Origin: an uncultured Paludibaculum sp.
GTDB lineage: Bacteria > Acidobacteriota > Terriglobia > Bryobacterales > Bryobacteraceae
Assembly (NCBI RefSeq): GCF_963665245.1
Contig: NZ_OY762269.1
Coordinates: 1,488,001-1,552,000, forward strand
Length of the DNA: 64,000 bases
Reading direction: 5' to 3'
In this document: piece by piece, positions 43,805-52,062 of the stretch
How the letters are laid out: every line of letters begins with the position of its first letter
How positions within the stretch are numbered: position 1 is the stretch's first letter
Program-made: the position numbers and the translations under genes
Notes under the pieces: generated by a model
Seen by the model: only the letters and a program-made list of their open reading frames with translations
Databases searched by the model: none
Told to the model about the DNA's origin: nothing

Positions 43805-46800
43805 ATGCGCATCCCTACCTTTTTGTACTTAGTTAGCCCACTTCTACTTGCAGGTACTATCTGGGCGCAGGAGCGCGCCGCGTTCTCCCGGACACCGCAG
43901 GAACTCCAGCAGGCATTTGCCGGAGTCGAGCACGGCGATGATCCGGTGACGGTGTTGCTGGAAGAGGTCCGCTTTGACTTCGACGCGCAGGGGCGCCATA
44001 CGGAGCGCCGCCACGTGATCTTCAAGGTCTGGAAGAAGGAGGCGGCGGAGGGATGGGGCATGCTGGAGCGCTCGTGGGCGCCCTGGCTGGAGCAGAAGCC
44101 GGAACTGCGGGCGCGGGTGATCGCGCCGGATGGCGAGGTGCATGAGCTGGACTCGAAGACGATTGCCGAGTCGCCGGTCGATTCGAGCAATGACGGCACG
44201 CTGTCTGACCGGCGGGTGGTCCGGGCTCCTCTACCCGCGCTGGGCGAAGGATCGGTGGTGGAGCAGGAAGTGGTGGTGCGGGAAACCGCGCTGCAACTGG
44301 ATGCGGGTACGGTGCGCTATTTCTATTTCGGCAACTATGTGCCGGTGCTCCGGACACGGGTGGAGATCGCGGCGCCGGAGTCGCTCCCACTGCGTTACAA
44401 GCTGCGTCTGTTACCCGAGGTGCAGCCGCGCGACCAGCGGAAGAGCGGAATCCGGACTATCGTTCTGGAGCAGGGACCGATGAAGAAGCTGGAGGATGCG
44501 CCGCCGCTGCTGCCGCCGGACGAGCCACGTTCTCCGCACGTGGTGTTCTCGACGGCGCCGGACTGGAACCGTGTGGCATCGGGCTACGGCGCGCTAGTGG
44601 ACGGCCAGTTGAAAGGCTTCGACGCGACCTCGTTCCTGCCCAGGTTCCGGAGTGGCCTGACGCGCGAGGAGAAGATCCTGGCCATCGTCGATAAGCTCAA
44701 CCTGGAGATCCGCTACACGGGCATTGAGTTCTCCGAGGCGTCGGTGGTACCGCGCAAGCCCTCTGAGGTTTTGGAGCGGAAGTACGGCGACTGCAAAGAC
44801 AAATCGACGCTGGCCGTGGCAATGCTCCGCGCGGCCGGCATCCCGGCCCACGTGGCGCTGCTCTATTCGTCGACGGGCTCAGACATCGAACCGGATCTGC
44901 CCGGTATGGGCGTTTTTAATCACGCAATTGTCTATGTGCCTGGGTCGCCCGAGTTCTGGCTGGACCCGACGGACCAAGACTTACGGCTGGACGTGGTGTC
45001 CGCGCCGAATCAGGGGCGCTACGCACTGATCGCCGCTGCCGGGACGAAGGACCTGATGCGTACCCCGGAACTGACCGCCGAGCACAATCGCATTGTGGAG
45101 ACACGCGAGTTTCACCTGGCCGAGATTGGACGGGCGAAGGTTAGCGAAATCAGCGAGACCTATGGTGTGTTCGACCGCGAGTACCGCGGCGCGTTTGGGA
45201 GCCTGGATAGCCAGAAGCTGCGGGTTACGCTGAAGAGCTACTTGGACTACACCTACGGCGAAGCGAAGTTCCTCCGGGCCGGGACAGGCCGGCAGGACGA
45301 CCTGACCACACCGTTCCGTCTCACCGTGGAACTCGAGGATACGCAGCGCGGGACGTCGGACCGAGCCGAGGCGGCCGTGGGCATCTTCACGTCGCAGATC
45401 TTCAATCGCCTTCCGCAGGAACTGCGGGAAGCGGTGAAGAAGGAAGAGAAGGAAGGCGAGAAGCCGAAGCCGCCGCGAACGCAGGACTTCTATCTGGCAC
45501 AACCGTTCACCAACGAATGGCACTATCGCATCCACATGCCTCCTGGTTTCCGGGTGCGGCAGATGCCTGCGGCCCAGAAGGAGCAACTTGGGCCGGCGTC
45601 GTTCCGTTCCGCGTTCCGGCTGGATGGCGACGTTCTGTTGGGGGAGTTTAGCTTTGTTGCGCCCAAACGGCGTTTGACCGCGGCCGAGGGCGCGGCGCTA
45701 CGTGATGCGGCCGTGGAGTTCTCGAAGCGCCCGGTGATGCTCGTCTTCTTCGACCAGATTGGCGAGGTGGCCCTGGCGGCGGGCCGAGTGCGCGAGGCGC
45801 TGCAGGCGTTCAGCGACCTGCGAAAGCTGCATCCCAAAGAGGCGCTGCACGCGACGCAGACTGCGCGGGCGCTGCTGGCGGCCGGTGGCGGATCGTCAGC
45901 GCGGGCCGAGGCGCGGCAGGCCGTCGCCATGGAGCCGAAATCGGCGGAGGGCTTCATCCAGTTGGCGGAGATTCTAAAGAACGACATGGTGGGCCGGCCG
46001 ATGGCCAAGGGGCTGGACGCTGCCGGCGCGGTGGAGGCGTACCGCAAGGCGCTGGAGATCAAGCCGTCCGACGACAAGACGCGGGCGAATCTGGCGATTC
46101 TGCTGGAACATAACGCGGACGGGGTTCGTTACGGCCCAGGGGCCAGGTTGGTGGAGGCGCGGGCGGAGTATGAGAAGATGCTCGACAAACTGGCGGGCCT
46201 CGGCGTTCCCCAGAACTATCCGGTGCTGCTTTTCCGCATGGGCAAGTCTCTGGAGCTGCGCGATTACCTGAAGAAGCAACCGGATTCGGAAGTCAACCAG
46301 GCCCTGCGCATCTGCGCCGATGCGATGCTGGAGGGCTCTCAAGTGGCCATCCGGACGGCCGGTGAATTGGCAGGGGCCGGCGCGAAGGTGCAACGCCTGA
46401 CGACGGCGGGCCAGTCGCTGATCATCGCGCGGGAGTATGGGCTGGCGGCGGATCTCCTGGAGGCGGGGGCGGCCGGTTCAGCCAATCCGGCCGGCGTCAC
46501 CGGGCTGGTGCTGACACTGCGGAACACCAGGAAGTTCAACGACGAGATGCTGTCCATCCAGAAGCCCGCCGACGCCATTCGCGTCTTTTTGTCGCGGCTG
46601 CTGCACCTGGATCAGCATAGGGAGGATTGGGCGGAGCCGGTGAGCCCCCTGTTGCAATCGGGCCAGACGGAGGACACCATCAAAGGATTCCAGCGCGGTG
46701 TGGGGGCGGCTCTCAGCAAGCTGACGACTTCCGGGGTGGGGTTGGAGGTGGGTTACGATCTTCTGCAGTCTTCAGCCCAGTTCGTCGAAGAGGGTAGCGA

Positions 46801-47899
46801 TGAGCTCGGCTGGGTGGTGCGCGCTACCTTCCCGGGCTCCAACGCGGGAACCACCAATCAGCAGACCTGGTTCATCGCGAAGGAGCCGGCGGGCTACCGC
46901 ATTTTGGGCCTGGATGGCAGTTACGAGGGGGTCGGTCTGCACGTGTTGAAGCTGATCGCCGCCGGGCGTCTGGACCAGGCAAAGGTTTGGCTGGACCGCG
47001 TCCGGCAACAGCTACGGGCCGGAGACGGCGACGATCCCCTGGGTGGGGCGATGTTCGCGCGGGTGTGGCAGGCGCGCCTACCGGCGGAGTCCGGTCCGAT
47101 GAAAGTGGCAGCGGCGCTGCTACTGACCAGCCAGAAAACCACCGCGCCCGTGGCGATCCCGATTCTTGAGGAGGCGCGTAGTGGAGCCTCCGCCGCTCAC
47201 ACCCCTGCGATTCTCGCCGGCCTGGAGGAAGCTTACTTTATGACGGAGCAGTATCGGAAGTCGCTGCCCATCGCCACCAGCCTGGCGACCGATCTGCCGC
47301 AGTCGCCGGAGGCGCTGGCGATTGCCATCCGGGCGACCTATGCAGCGGAGGGTCGGACCGCGGGCGCGGCCTTGCTGACCGAACGGGTGAAGGTCTTCCA
47401 TGACGATGTCATGGCGCTACGTAGTGCCGCGCGGATAGCGATGCTCTTTGGCGACACTGGGTCGGCCATTTCGGTGGAACGCCGTATCGTCGATTCGGGC
47501 CGCGGCACCTCCAACGACTACAACGCTCTGGCTTGGCTGGACCTGATGGCCGGGCAGGTGACCCAGGCGACACTCGATACGGCGAACAAGGGCGTCATGA
47601 TTGGCGGCGCGGAAGCGACTGGCCTTATCCACACAACAGCGGCCATAGCGGCTGAACTCGGCAAGGAGACCGAAGCGCGCGGCGCAATCCTCCAACGCAT
47701 CAAACTGCTGGGCTCGGAGGAACCGGACGACGACGACTGGTATGTCTTTGGCCGCATCGCCGAACAATACGGCCTGGCTGCAGATGCCGCAGCCTACTAT
47801 CGGAAGCTCTCCAAGCCGGGCAACGACCTGATGGTTCCGTCCAGTAGCTATGGCCTTGCCCAGCGGCGCCTCAAGACAATGGAGGCTCGAAAGAAGTAG
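43805..47899 (+). CDS. DUF3857 - transglutaminase - TPR secreted protein
   Basis: 1,364 residues from ATG 43805 (TTG 43799 is possible). Signal peptide (MRIPTFLYLVSPLLLAG). DUF3857 beta domain at about 45-240, then a transglutaminase-like domain with the catalytic Cys330 in YGDCKDKSTLAVAML, His in AGIPAHVALL and Asp in FWLDPTDQD. From about 650 the rest is helical tetratricopeptide repeats (ALQAFSDLRKLHPKEALHA, AVEAYRKALEIKPSDDKTRA, LDKLAGLGVPQNYPVLLFR). Such proteins are widespread in Bacteroidota and Acidobacteriota. The transglutaminase fold is usually a peptidase or amidase; a scaffold role is likely for the repeats. It is convergent with an M1 aminopeptidase. Confidence 0.9.
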   Translation: MRIPTFLYLVSPLLLAGTIWAQERAAFSRTPQELQQAFAGVEHGDDPVTVLLEEVRFDFDAQGRHTERRHVIFKVWKKEAAEGWGMLERSWAPWLEQKPELRARVIAPDGEVHELDSKTIAESPVDSSNDGTLSDRRVVRAPLPALGEGSVVEQEVVVRETALQLDAGTVRYFYFGNYVPVLRTRVEIAAPESLPLRYKLRLLPEVQPRDQRKSGIRTIVLEQGPMKKLEDAPPLLPPDEPRSPHVVFSTAPDWNRVASGYGALVDGQLKGFDATSFLPRFRSGLTREEKILAIVDKLNLEIRYTGIEFSEASVVPRKPSEVLERKYGDCKDKSTLAVAMLRAAGIPAHVALLYSSTGSDIEPDLPGMGVFNHAIVYVPGSPEFWLDPTDQDLRLDVVSAPNQGRYALIAAAGTKDLMRTPELTAEHNRIVETREFHLAEIGRAKVSEISETYGVFDREYRGAFGSLDSQKLRVTLKSYLDYTYGEAKFLRAGTGRQDDLTTPFRLTVELEDTQRGTSDRAEAAVGIFTSQIFNRLPQELREAVKKEEKEGEKPKPPRTQDFYLAQPFTNEWHYRIHMPPGFRVRQMPAAQKEQLGPASFRSAFRLDGDVLLGEFSFVAPKRRLTAAEGAALRDAAVEFSKRPVMLVFFDQIGEVALAAGRVREALQAFSDLRKLHPKEALHATQTARALLAAGGGSSARAEARQAVAMEPKSAEGFIQLAEILKNDMVGRPMAKGLDAAGAVEAYRKALEIKPSDDKTRANLAILLEHNADGVRYGPGARLVEARAEYEKMLDKLAGLGVPQNYPVLLFRMGKSLELRDYLKKQPDSEVNQALRICADAMLEGSQVAIRTAGELAGAGAKVQRLTTAGQSLIIAREYGLAADLLEAGAAGSANPAGVTGLVLTLRNTRKFNDEMLSIQKPADAIRVFLSRLLHLDQHREDWAEPVSPLLQSGQTEDTIKGFQRGVGAALSKLTTSGVGLEVGYDLLQSSAQFVEEGSDELGWVVRATFPGSNAGTTNQQTWFIAKEPAGYRILGLDGSYEGVGLHVLKLIAAGRLDQAKVWLDRVRQQLRAGDGDDPLGGAMFARVWQARLPAESGPMKVAAALLLTSQKTTAPVAIPILEEARSGASAAHTPAILAGLEEAYFMTEQYRKSLPIATSLATDLPQSPEALAIAIRATYAAEGRTAGAALLTERVKVFHDDVMALRSAARIAMLFGDTGSAISVERRIVDSGRGTSNDYNALAWLDLMAGQVTQATLDTANKGVMIGGAEATGLIHTTAAIAAELGKETEARGAILQRIKLLGSEEPDDDDWYVFGRIAEQYGLAADAAAYYRKLSKPGNDLMVPSSSYGLAQRRLKTMEARKK

Positions 47900-47913
47900 A
47901 GGGAGCGCCCCGC

Positions 47914-50286
47914 TCACTTCTTCTTCAGGTCCACATCGCCCAACAGTTCCAAAGTTGGGTTGAACTCGATGGACTCCGGTACTTCCGGCAGTGTCGCCTT
48001 CACCGCCGCGCCTGGCGCTATGAAGCGGAAGCGGCCGACACGCGTGCCGCTCTTGAACTTCATCGCCAACGGCAGTTCCATGCGGAAGCCGTCGGGCACG
48101 CCGGTGATCTGTGGTTCGACCACCAGAACGGGCTTGCCGCCTTCCTGAACGATGCTGTATTGCCCCTTGATCTTCGGCACCGCTGAGTTGTAGACCCACT
48201 GATTGATGAACCACGACATGTCCGTGCCCATGTGCTTCGAGAGTAGGGTCTGGAAGTCGGCCGTGGAGGCAGGCTTGTCAGGAAAGGACTTGACGAAGTC
48301 GCGCATCAGGGTGAAGAAACGCGCGTCGCTGCCCGTTTCGTAGTCGTGCATCATCATGCGGATCATGTGCAGCACATACGCGCCCTTCGTGTAGATGAGC
48401 TGGCCGGCAGCCGGGCAGTCGGGTCCGCCCAGACGGTAGCCCAGCGACAAAGGACCTGCGTCATTGGGGACCATGGGCGTGCCCAACGCCACCAGGATGT
48501 GGTCGTGCTGGTGTTTCAGGTAGTTCAGGAACGGCTTCGTGCCCTTCGTCGCCTGGATGTAGATCGCCGCCGAGTAGTCGGCAAAGCCTTCAGAGAGCCA
48601 CTGGTCGCGATAGTTCTTCCACACCACGGCGTGGCCCCACCACTGGTGGCTGATCTCGTGCGGCCCCACCTCCTCCAGGAACGACTGCATGCCGCCGCGA
48701 TCGAGCTTGAGCTGATTGCGCGCGGTGCCGTCGAGGAATGACGTATAGGGCAGGAAGACCAGGCCCGGCCACGACTGCCCGAAATAGCCGGCGGGCTGCT
48801 GCGTGACGCGCAGATACTTGTCCGGCAGTTCTCCGAAGATGCGAGTGTACAGGTTCATGGCCTGGATCGCTTCCGCCGCTGCCTTCGTCGACATACCGGT
48901 GGTGTTCAACGCGCCGGAAGAGATCCCCAGTTGCGCCGCGGCCGCCGGATTGTTGTCGAGCAGCATGCGGAGCTCCTCCAACTCGTCCGTGAGTCCGGGG
49001 TTAGCCGACACGCTCACCTGGAACCCATTGGCTTCCAGCGACTTCGTGGAAAACTTGCCGTAGTTGAAGCCGGATACCGTGGCGGGACGCTGGCTATCCC
49101 ATTCCGTCACCTCTTCCTTCCCCTCGATGGCGCGGCGTACTTCCTTGCCCGTGCCGACCAGCGTGAATCCCTTGGGGATGTGGAACTTGGTGTGGAAGAT
49201 GGCGCGGTCGCCAAAGTCCTCGCCGGGCGATGTCGGACGGGGGAACCAGGACGAGCGGGCGCCAACGAAGAAATTGCCGCTGCCGGCCTTGTCGATGATG
49301 TCCTTGCCGGCGTAGGTGAATGTCCATTGATACGGCTTGCCCGCTTCCAGCGGAGCCGGTGCGACCACCCACAGTGATCCATCGCGCTTCTCGTTCTCCT
49401 GGATGAAGCCTAGAGCGGCGCCTGCCTGATCCTTGATCTCCTTGACCCGAAGGCTGGATGCCAGACTGATGCGGACCAGTTGGTCCCCGGAGATGACGGC
49501 ATCGAACTTGGTGGTGGCTGTCGCTGCCACACTGGCATTGGCCGCGATCACTGTGTCGACATCGATCTGCGTGGTGTCGACGATCTGCTTGGGCAGCGCG
49601 GCAACACCCGCCTTTGCGCCCAGGTCCGTCAGCGGGAAGGCATTCCAGAGTTCGCTGGAATCCGAGCTCTTGACGCGGATGAGCGACACCTCCTCGTCGT
49701 CCGCCGGAGCAAATTCGTAGAGCAGAGTTCCGAATTGCTTTGTCTTCAGCAGGGCGAGACAGTAGGAACTGCTCGGCCGGGTCAGGTAGCGCAGTACGTT
49801 TGCTTCGGCGTTGAAGTGGAGTTGCTCCCGGAACGTCTCCCGGGCTGACTTCAAGGTAGGGATCAGGGAGTCCACTGAGCCGGCGGCGGCCTTGCCCTGT
49901 TTCAGCACTTCGGCCTCGGTGGCGTCGGAAAACAGGAGGACCAATTCGGTGAAATGGTCGTCCACCTCCTCGCCCTTGCGGGAGAGACGCCGGGTTTGGG
50001 CCCGTTCGGCGGGCGCGGCAGCGGCGAAATGGAACACGCCCTGGCCCTGAAACACCGCGGCGTAGGTCCGGCCGGCCATGGGCGGAAGAAAGGCGAGCTT
50101 CCCGGATTCCAGTGTGATTGTGACGGCCGGGCGGCGCAATTCGACCTTTTCGCAGGTGACGACGCGGGCGGCATCCGGCAGGGCCTCGCGGGCGGCACGG
50201 TAATCGGTGAGAAGGGCGGCTGGGTCCGCCGCCGACAAGAGGACGCAAGTCGAGCAGGCGGTGGCAAGCAGATCAAAAAGGCGCAT
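47914..50286 (-). CDS. Secreted M1-family metallo-aminopeptidase
   Basis: 790 residues from ATG 50286, which starts the signal peptide (MRLFDLLATACSTCVLLSA); the longer frame to 50397 adds Ser/Arg-rich junk. Zinc site: H543-E-I-S-H547 and E566 in WLSEGFADY, the spacing of gluzincins. A substrate Tyr is likely in YFGQSWPGLVFLPYTSF. The N-terminal half is a beta-rich domain longer than in classic M1 enzymes. It trims peptides outside the cytoplasm. The usual GxMEN exopeptidase motif is not obvious, so endo- versus exo-activity is open. It is convergent with the DUF3857 gene, 14 bases apart, but each has its own promoter. Confidence 0.92.
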   Translation of the reverse strand: MRLFDLLATACSTCVLLSAADPAALLTDYRAAREALPDAARVVTCEKVELRRPAVTITLESGKLAFLPPMAGRTYAAVFQGQGVFHFAAAAPAERAQTRRLSRKGEEVDDHFTELVLLFSDATEAEVLKQGKAAAGSVDSLIPTLKSARETFREQLHFNAEANVLRYLTRPSSSYCLALLKTKQFGTLLYEFAPADDEEVSLIRVKSSDSSELWNAFPLTDLGAKAGVAALPKQIVDTTQIDVDTVIAANASVAATATTKFDAVISGDQLVRISLASSLRVKEIKDQAGAALGFIQENEKRDGSLWVVAPAPLEAGKPYQWTFTYAGKDIIDKAGSGNFFVGARSSWFPRPTSPGEDFGDRAIFHTKFHIPKGFTLVGTGKEVRRAIEGKEEVTEWDSQRPATVSGFNYGKFSTKSLEANGFQVSVSANPGLTDELEELRMLLDNNPAAAAQLGISSGALNTTGMSTKAAAEAIQAMNLYTRIFGELPDKYLRVTQQPAGYFGQSWPGLVFLPYTSFLDGTARNQLKLDRGGMQSFLEEVGPHEISHQWWGHAVVWKNYRDQWLSEGFADYSAAIYIQATKGTKPFLNYLKHQHDHILVALGTPMVPNDAGPLSLGYRLGGPDCPAAGQLIYTKGAYVLHMIRMMMHDYETGSDARFFTLMRDFVKSFPDKPASTADFQTLLSKHMGTDMSWFINQWVYNSAVPKIKGQYSIVQEGGKPVLVVEPQITGVPDGFRMELPLAMKFKSGTRVGRFRFIAPGAAVKATLPEVPESIEFNPTLELLGDVDLKKK

Positions 50287-50593
50287 GGACCGAGGGCGGG
50301 ACGAGCGGTGGGATACTACGCCGGACGACCGATGCCGAGACCTTTCCTGGCGGTGCGTAGGCTGCGCGCCACCGTAACTAACCTCATCCGATGGCAAAAA
50401 CGTGCGGTGTTTCCGCCAGTCGCTCGCAGTATATCACCGCAAATCGAGGCGTCCGCGCACTCAGTCTGATGATTTATTTAATTTCATGCTGGATAGGTTC
50501 GGGCTCAATCGGCGAGCGGGTGGCCGAGGCCGAGCCGGTGAGTTTCCGGCCGTGGCCGCGCCACGCTGACCCGGACTGCTTGACTCTTTGGTG
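50287..50593. other. Divergent spacer between aminopeptidase and bacterioferritin
   Basis: No gene is supported here. It must hold the aminopeptidase promoter on the minus strand. It contains a short AT-rich patch around 50470-50492 in otherwise GC-rich DNA, possibly an UP element or a regulator site for bfr. No typical Fur box could be recognised by eye. Confidence 0.45.
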
Positions 50594-50623
50594 TTGTTGC
50601 CCAACCCGGTTAGAGGCTACAAT
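50594..50623 (+). promoter_or_regulatory. Candidate promoter of bfr
   Basis: TTGTTG (50594-50599) and TACAAT (50618-50623) with an 18-base spacer. The leader to ATG 50679 would be about 48 bases and contains AAGGAGAAGG just before the start. Confidence 0.5.
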
Positions 50624-50678
50624 TCGGTTTGACTAGACAGCACGACCAGTAGTGCCAGGGGCATAAGGAGAAGGACTC

Positions 50679-51155
50679 ATGAAGGGTGACCCGAAGGTTA
50701 TCGAATACTTGCAGGAAGTTCTGACGGCCGAATTGACGGCCATCAATCAGTACTTTCTCCATGCGGAGATGATGGAGAACTGGGGCTACGAGCGGTTGGC
50801 GAAGATCACCCGCAAAGAGTCGATCGAGGAGATGGTGCACGCTGAGAAGTTGCTGCACCGCATGCTCTACCTGGATGCTTCGCCGAACATGAGCGAGCTG
50901 TTCCCGCTACGCATCGGCCAGACGGTGAAAGAGCAGATCGAGAACGATCTGGCGGTGGAGTACGATGCTGTGCCGCGTCTGAATAAGGCGATCAATGCCG
51001 CGGTTGCCGCCGGTGACAACGGATCGCGCGACCTGTTCGAGTCAATCCTGAAGGACGAGGAGCACCACGTCGACTACCTGGAGGCGCAGCTCCACATGAT
51101 CAAGGAAATGGGCTATGAGAACTATCTCGCCCAGAATATGAAAGAAGACGAGTAG
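50679..51155 (+). CDS. bfr: Bacterioferritin
   Basis: Iron-storage protein that forms a 24-mer with haem at subunit interfaces. 158 residues, same length as E. coli Bfr. Ferroxidase ligands are in place: E18 (AELTAINQY), E51 and H54, then E94-, E127- and H130-type residues (DEEHHVDYLE). The haem ligand Met52 is conserved in ESIEEMVHAE. AAGGAGAAGG lies 4 bases upstream of ATG. It oxidises Fe(II) and stores it as a mineral, limiting oxidative damage. No bacterioferritin-associated ferredoxin is next to it. Two hairpins follow. Confidence 0.97.
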   Translation: MKGDPKVIEYLQEVLTAELTAINQYFLHAEMMENWGYERLAKITRKESIEEMVHAEKLLHRMLYLDASPNMSELFPLRIGQTVKEQIENDLAVEYDAVPRLNKAINAAVAAGDNGSRDLFESILKDEEHHVDYLEAQLHMIKEMGYENYLAQNMKEDE

Positions 51156-51157
51156 CC

Positions 51158-51178
51158 CTTCCAGAATCGAACTGGAAG
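51158..51178 (+). terminator. Hairpin after bfr
   Basis: CTTCCAG-AATCGAA-CTGGAAG, perfect 7-bp stem, starting 2 bases after the bfr stop. No T-run follows, so it may only stabilise the mRNA end. Confidence 0.5.
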
Positions 51179-51183
51179 TGACG

Positions 51184-51219
51184 CGGCGGGCACCCCTCCA
51201 CAAGGGCGGCCCGCCGTTT
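51184..51219 (+). terminator. Second hairpin with short T-run after bfr
   Basis: CGGCGGGC (51184-51191) pairs with GCCCGCCG (51209-51216), followed by TTT. The loop is 17 bases. It ends 17 bases before the FRG gene start, so it either attenuates transcription into that gene or terminates bfr imperfectly. Confidence 0.55.
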
Positions 51220-51236
51220 CGCATTGGGAGGAACCG

Positions 51237-52007
51237 ATGACGAAAAAAGCCTCGGTGGCAGGGATGGAAGTGTTTCGCCGGGCGCTGCGGGAGGCGATGA
51301 ACGAACTGGGCTTGGACGCGTTCACATTAGCACCCTGGTTTCGGGGCCACTCCGACGTGGCATTCCAGCTCCTGCCCGGCTTGTTCCGGAACCCGGACAA
51401 CGCGCCGCAGGAGTGGAACATGTTCGCCTACTTCCTCAACGACGGATCGTCCCTGCTCGAGCGCGGCGTCAGTTCGTGGGAAGTGCTGGCCTACATGCAG
51501 CACCATGGGTTGCCGACGAGGCTGCTGGACTGGTCGGGGTCGCTGCAAACGGCGTTGTTCTTCGCCACAGCGCACCGGTTCCGGCGCGACGAGGTACCGG
51601 CCAGCCCGTGCATCTGGGTGATGAATCCCTACCGGTTGAATCGCATCTCGGCCAAGTCGAAGCAGCACTACGTGATCTACGACGAGACGGACCGGATCTC
51701 CTTTGATTACCTGGAATCGATCCGCAATGGAGCGTGGCCTCGTAAGCTGCCCGTGGCCCTGGCCGCGCCATGGCGAAACCGGCGCGTGATGGCGCAGCAA
51801 GGCAGCTTCACCGCCCACGGCAGCGATAGCCGTCCCATCGAGGACATTCCGGCCCTGAAGCGCTGCATCCGGCGTGTGGATATCGATCCGGCGCTGGTGC
51901 CGGCCATCCGCGAAGAGCTGGCAATTGAAGGATTTAACCACTTTCAGGCATTTCCGGATCTGGACGGCCTGGCACAGCGGCTCCGCTATCAGTTGATGCT
52001 GGGCTGA
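51237..52007 (+). CDS. FRG-domain protein
   Basis: 256 residues, no signal peptide. The FRG signature is at the N-terminus: WFRGHSDVAFQLLPGLFR, then LAYMQHHGLPTRLLDWSGS and ALFFATAH. A second core segment is MAQQGSFTAHG, where FRG proteins have a conserved QxGxF. FRG domains are thought to be nucleotide-handling or ADP-ribosyltransferase-like folds and occur both in toxins or anti-phage proteins and as lone genes. Here nothing next to it suggests defence: bfr upstream, an unrelated operon downstream. The start ATG 51237 is preceded by GGGAGG. Confidence 0.85.
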   Translation: MTKKASVAGMEVFRRALREAMNELGLDAFTLAPWFRGHSDVAFQLLPGLFRNPDNAPQEWNMFAYFLNDGSSLLERGVSSWEVLAYMQHHGLPTRLLDWSGSLQTALFFATAHRFRRDEVPASPCIWVMNPYRLNRISAKSKQHYVIYDETDRISFDYLESIRNGAWPRKLPVALAAPWRNRRVMAQQGSFTAHGSDSRPIEDIPALKRCIRRVDIDPALVPAIREELAIEGFNHFQAFPDLDGLAQRLRYQLMLG

Positions 52008-52037
52008 GCGGAGTGAAAGCCTCCGCCGCCGGGCGGC

Positions 52038-52043
52038 TACAAT
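52038..52043 (+). promoter_or_regulatory. -10 box (TACAAT) of the PIG-L operon
   Basis: TACAAT in GCTACAATGG, an exact 10-base copy of the context at 11671-11680. It ends 19 bases before ATG 52063. The ATG inside this motif (52042) is the first in the frame but would lie in the promoter, so 52063 is the better start. Confidence 0.45.
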
Positions 52044-52062
52044 GGAAAGACCCTCACCAATC

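Noticed and set aside
51237..52007. Defence island around the FRG gene
   Set aside because: Neighbours are bacterioferritin and a transport operon; no restriction, toxin, nuclease or CRISPR gene occurs in the window.
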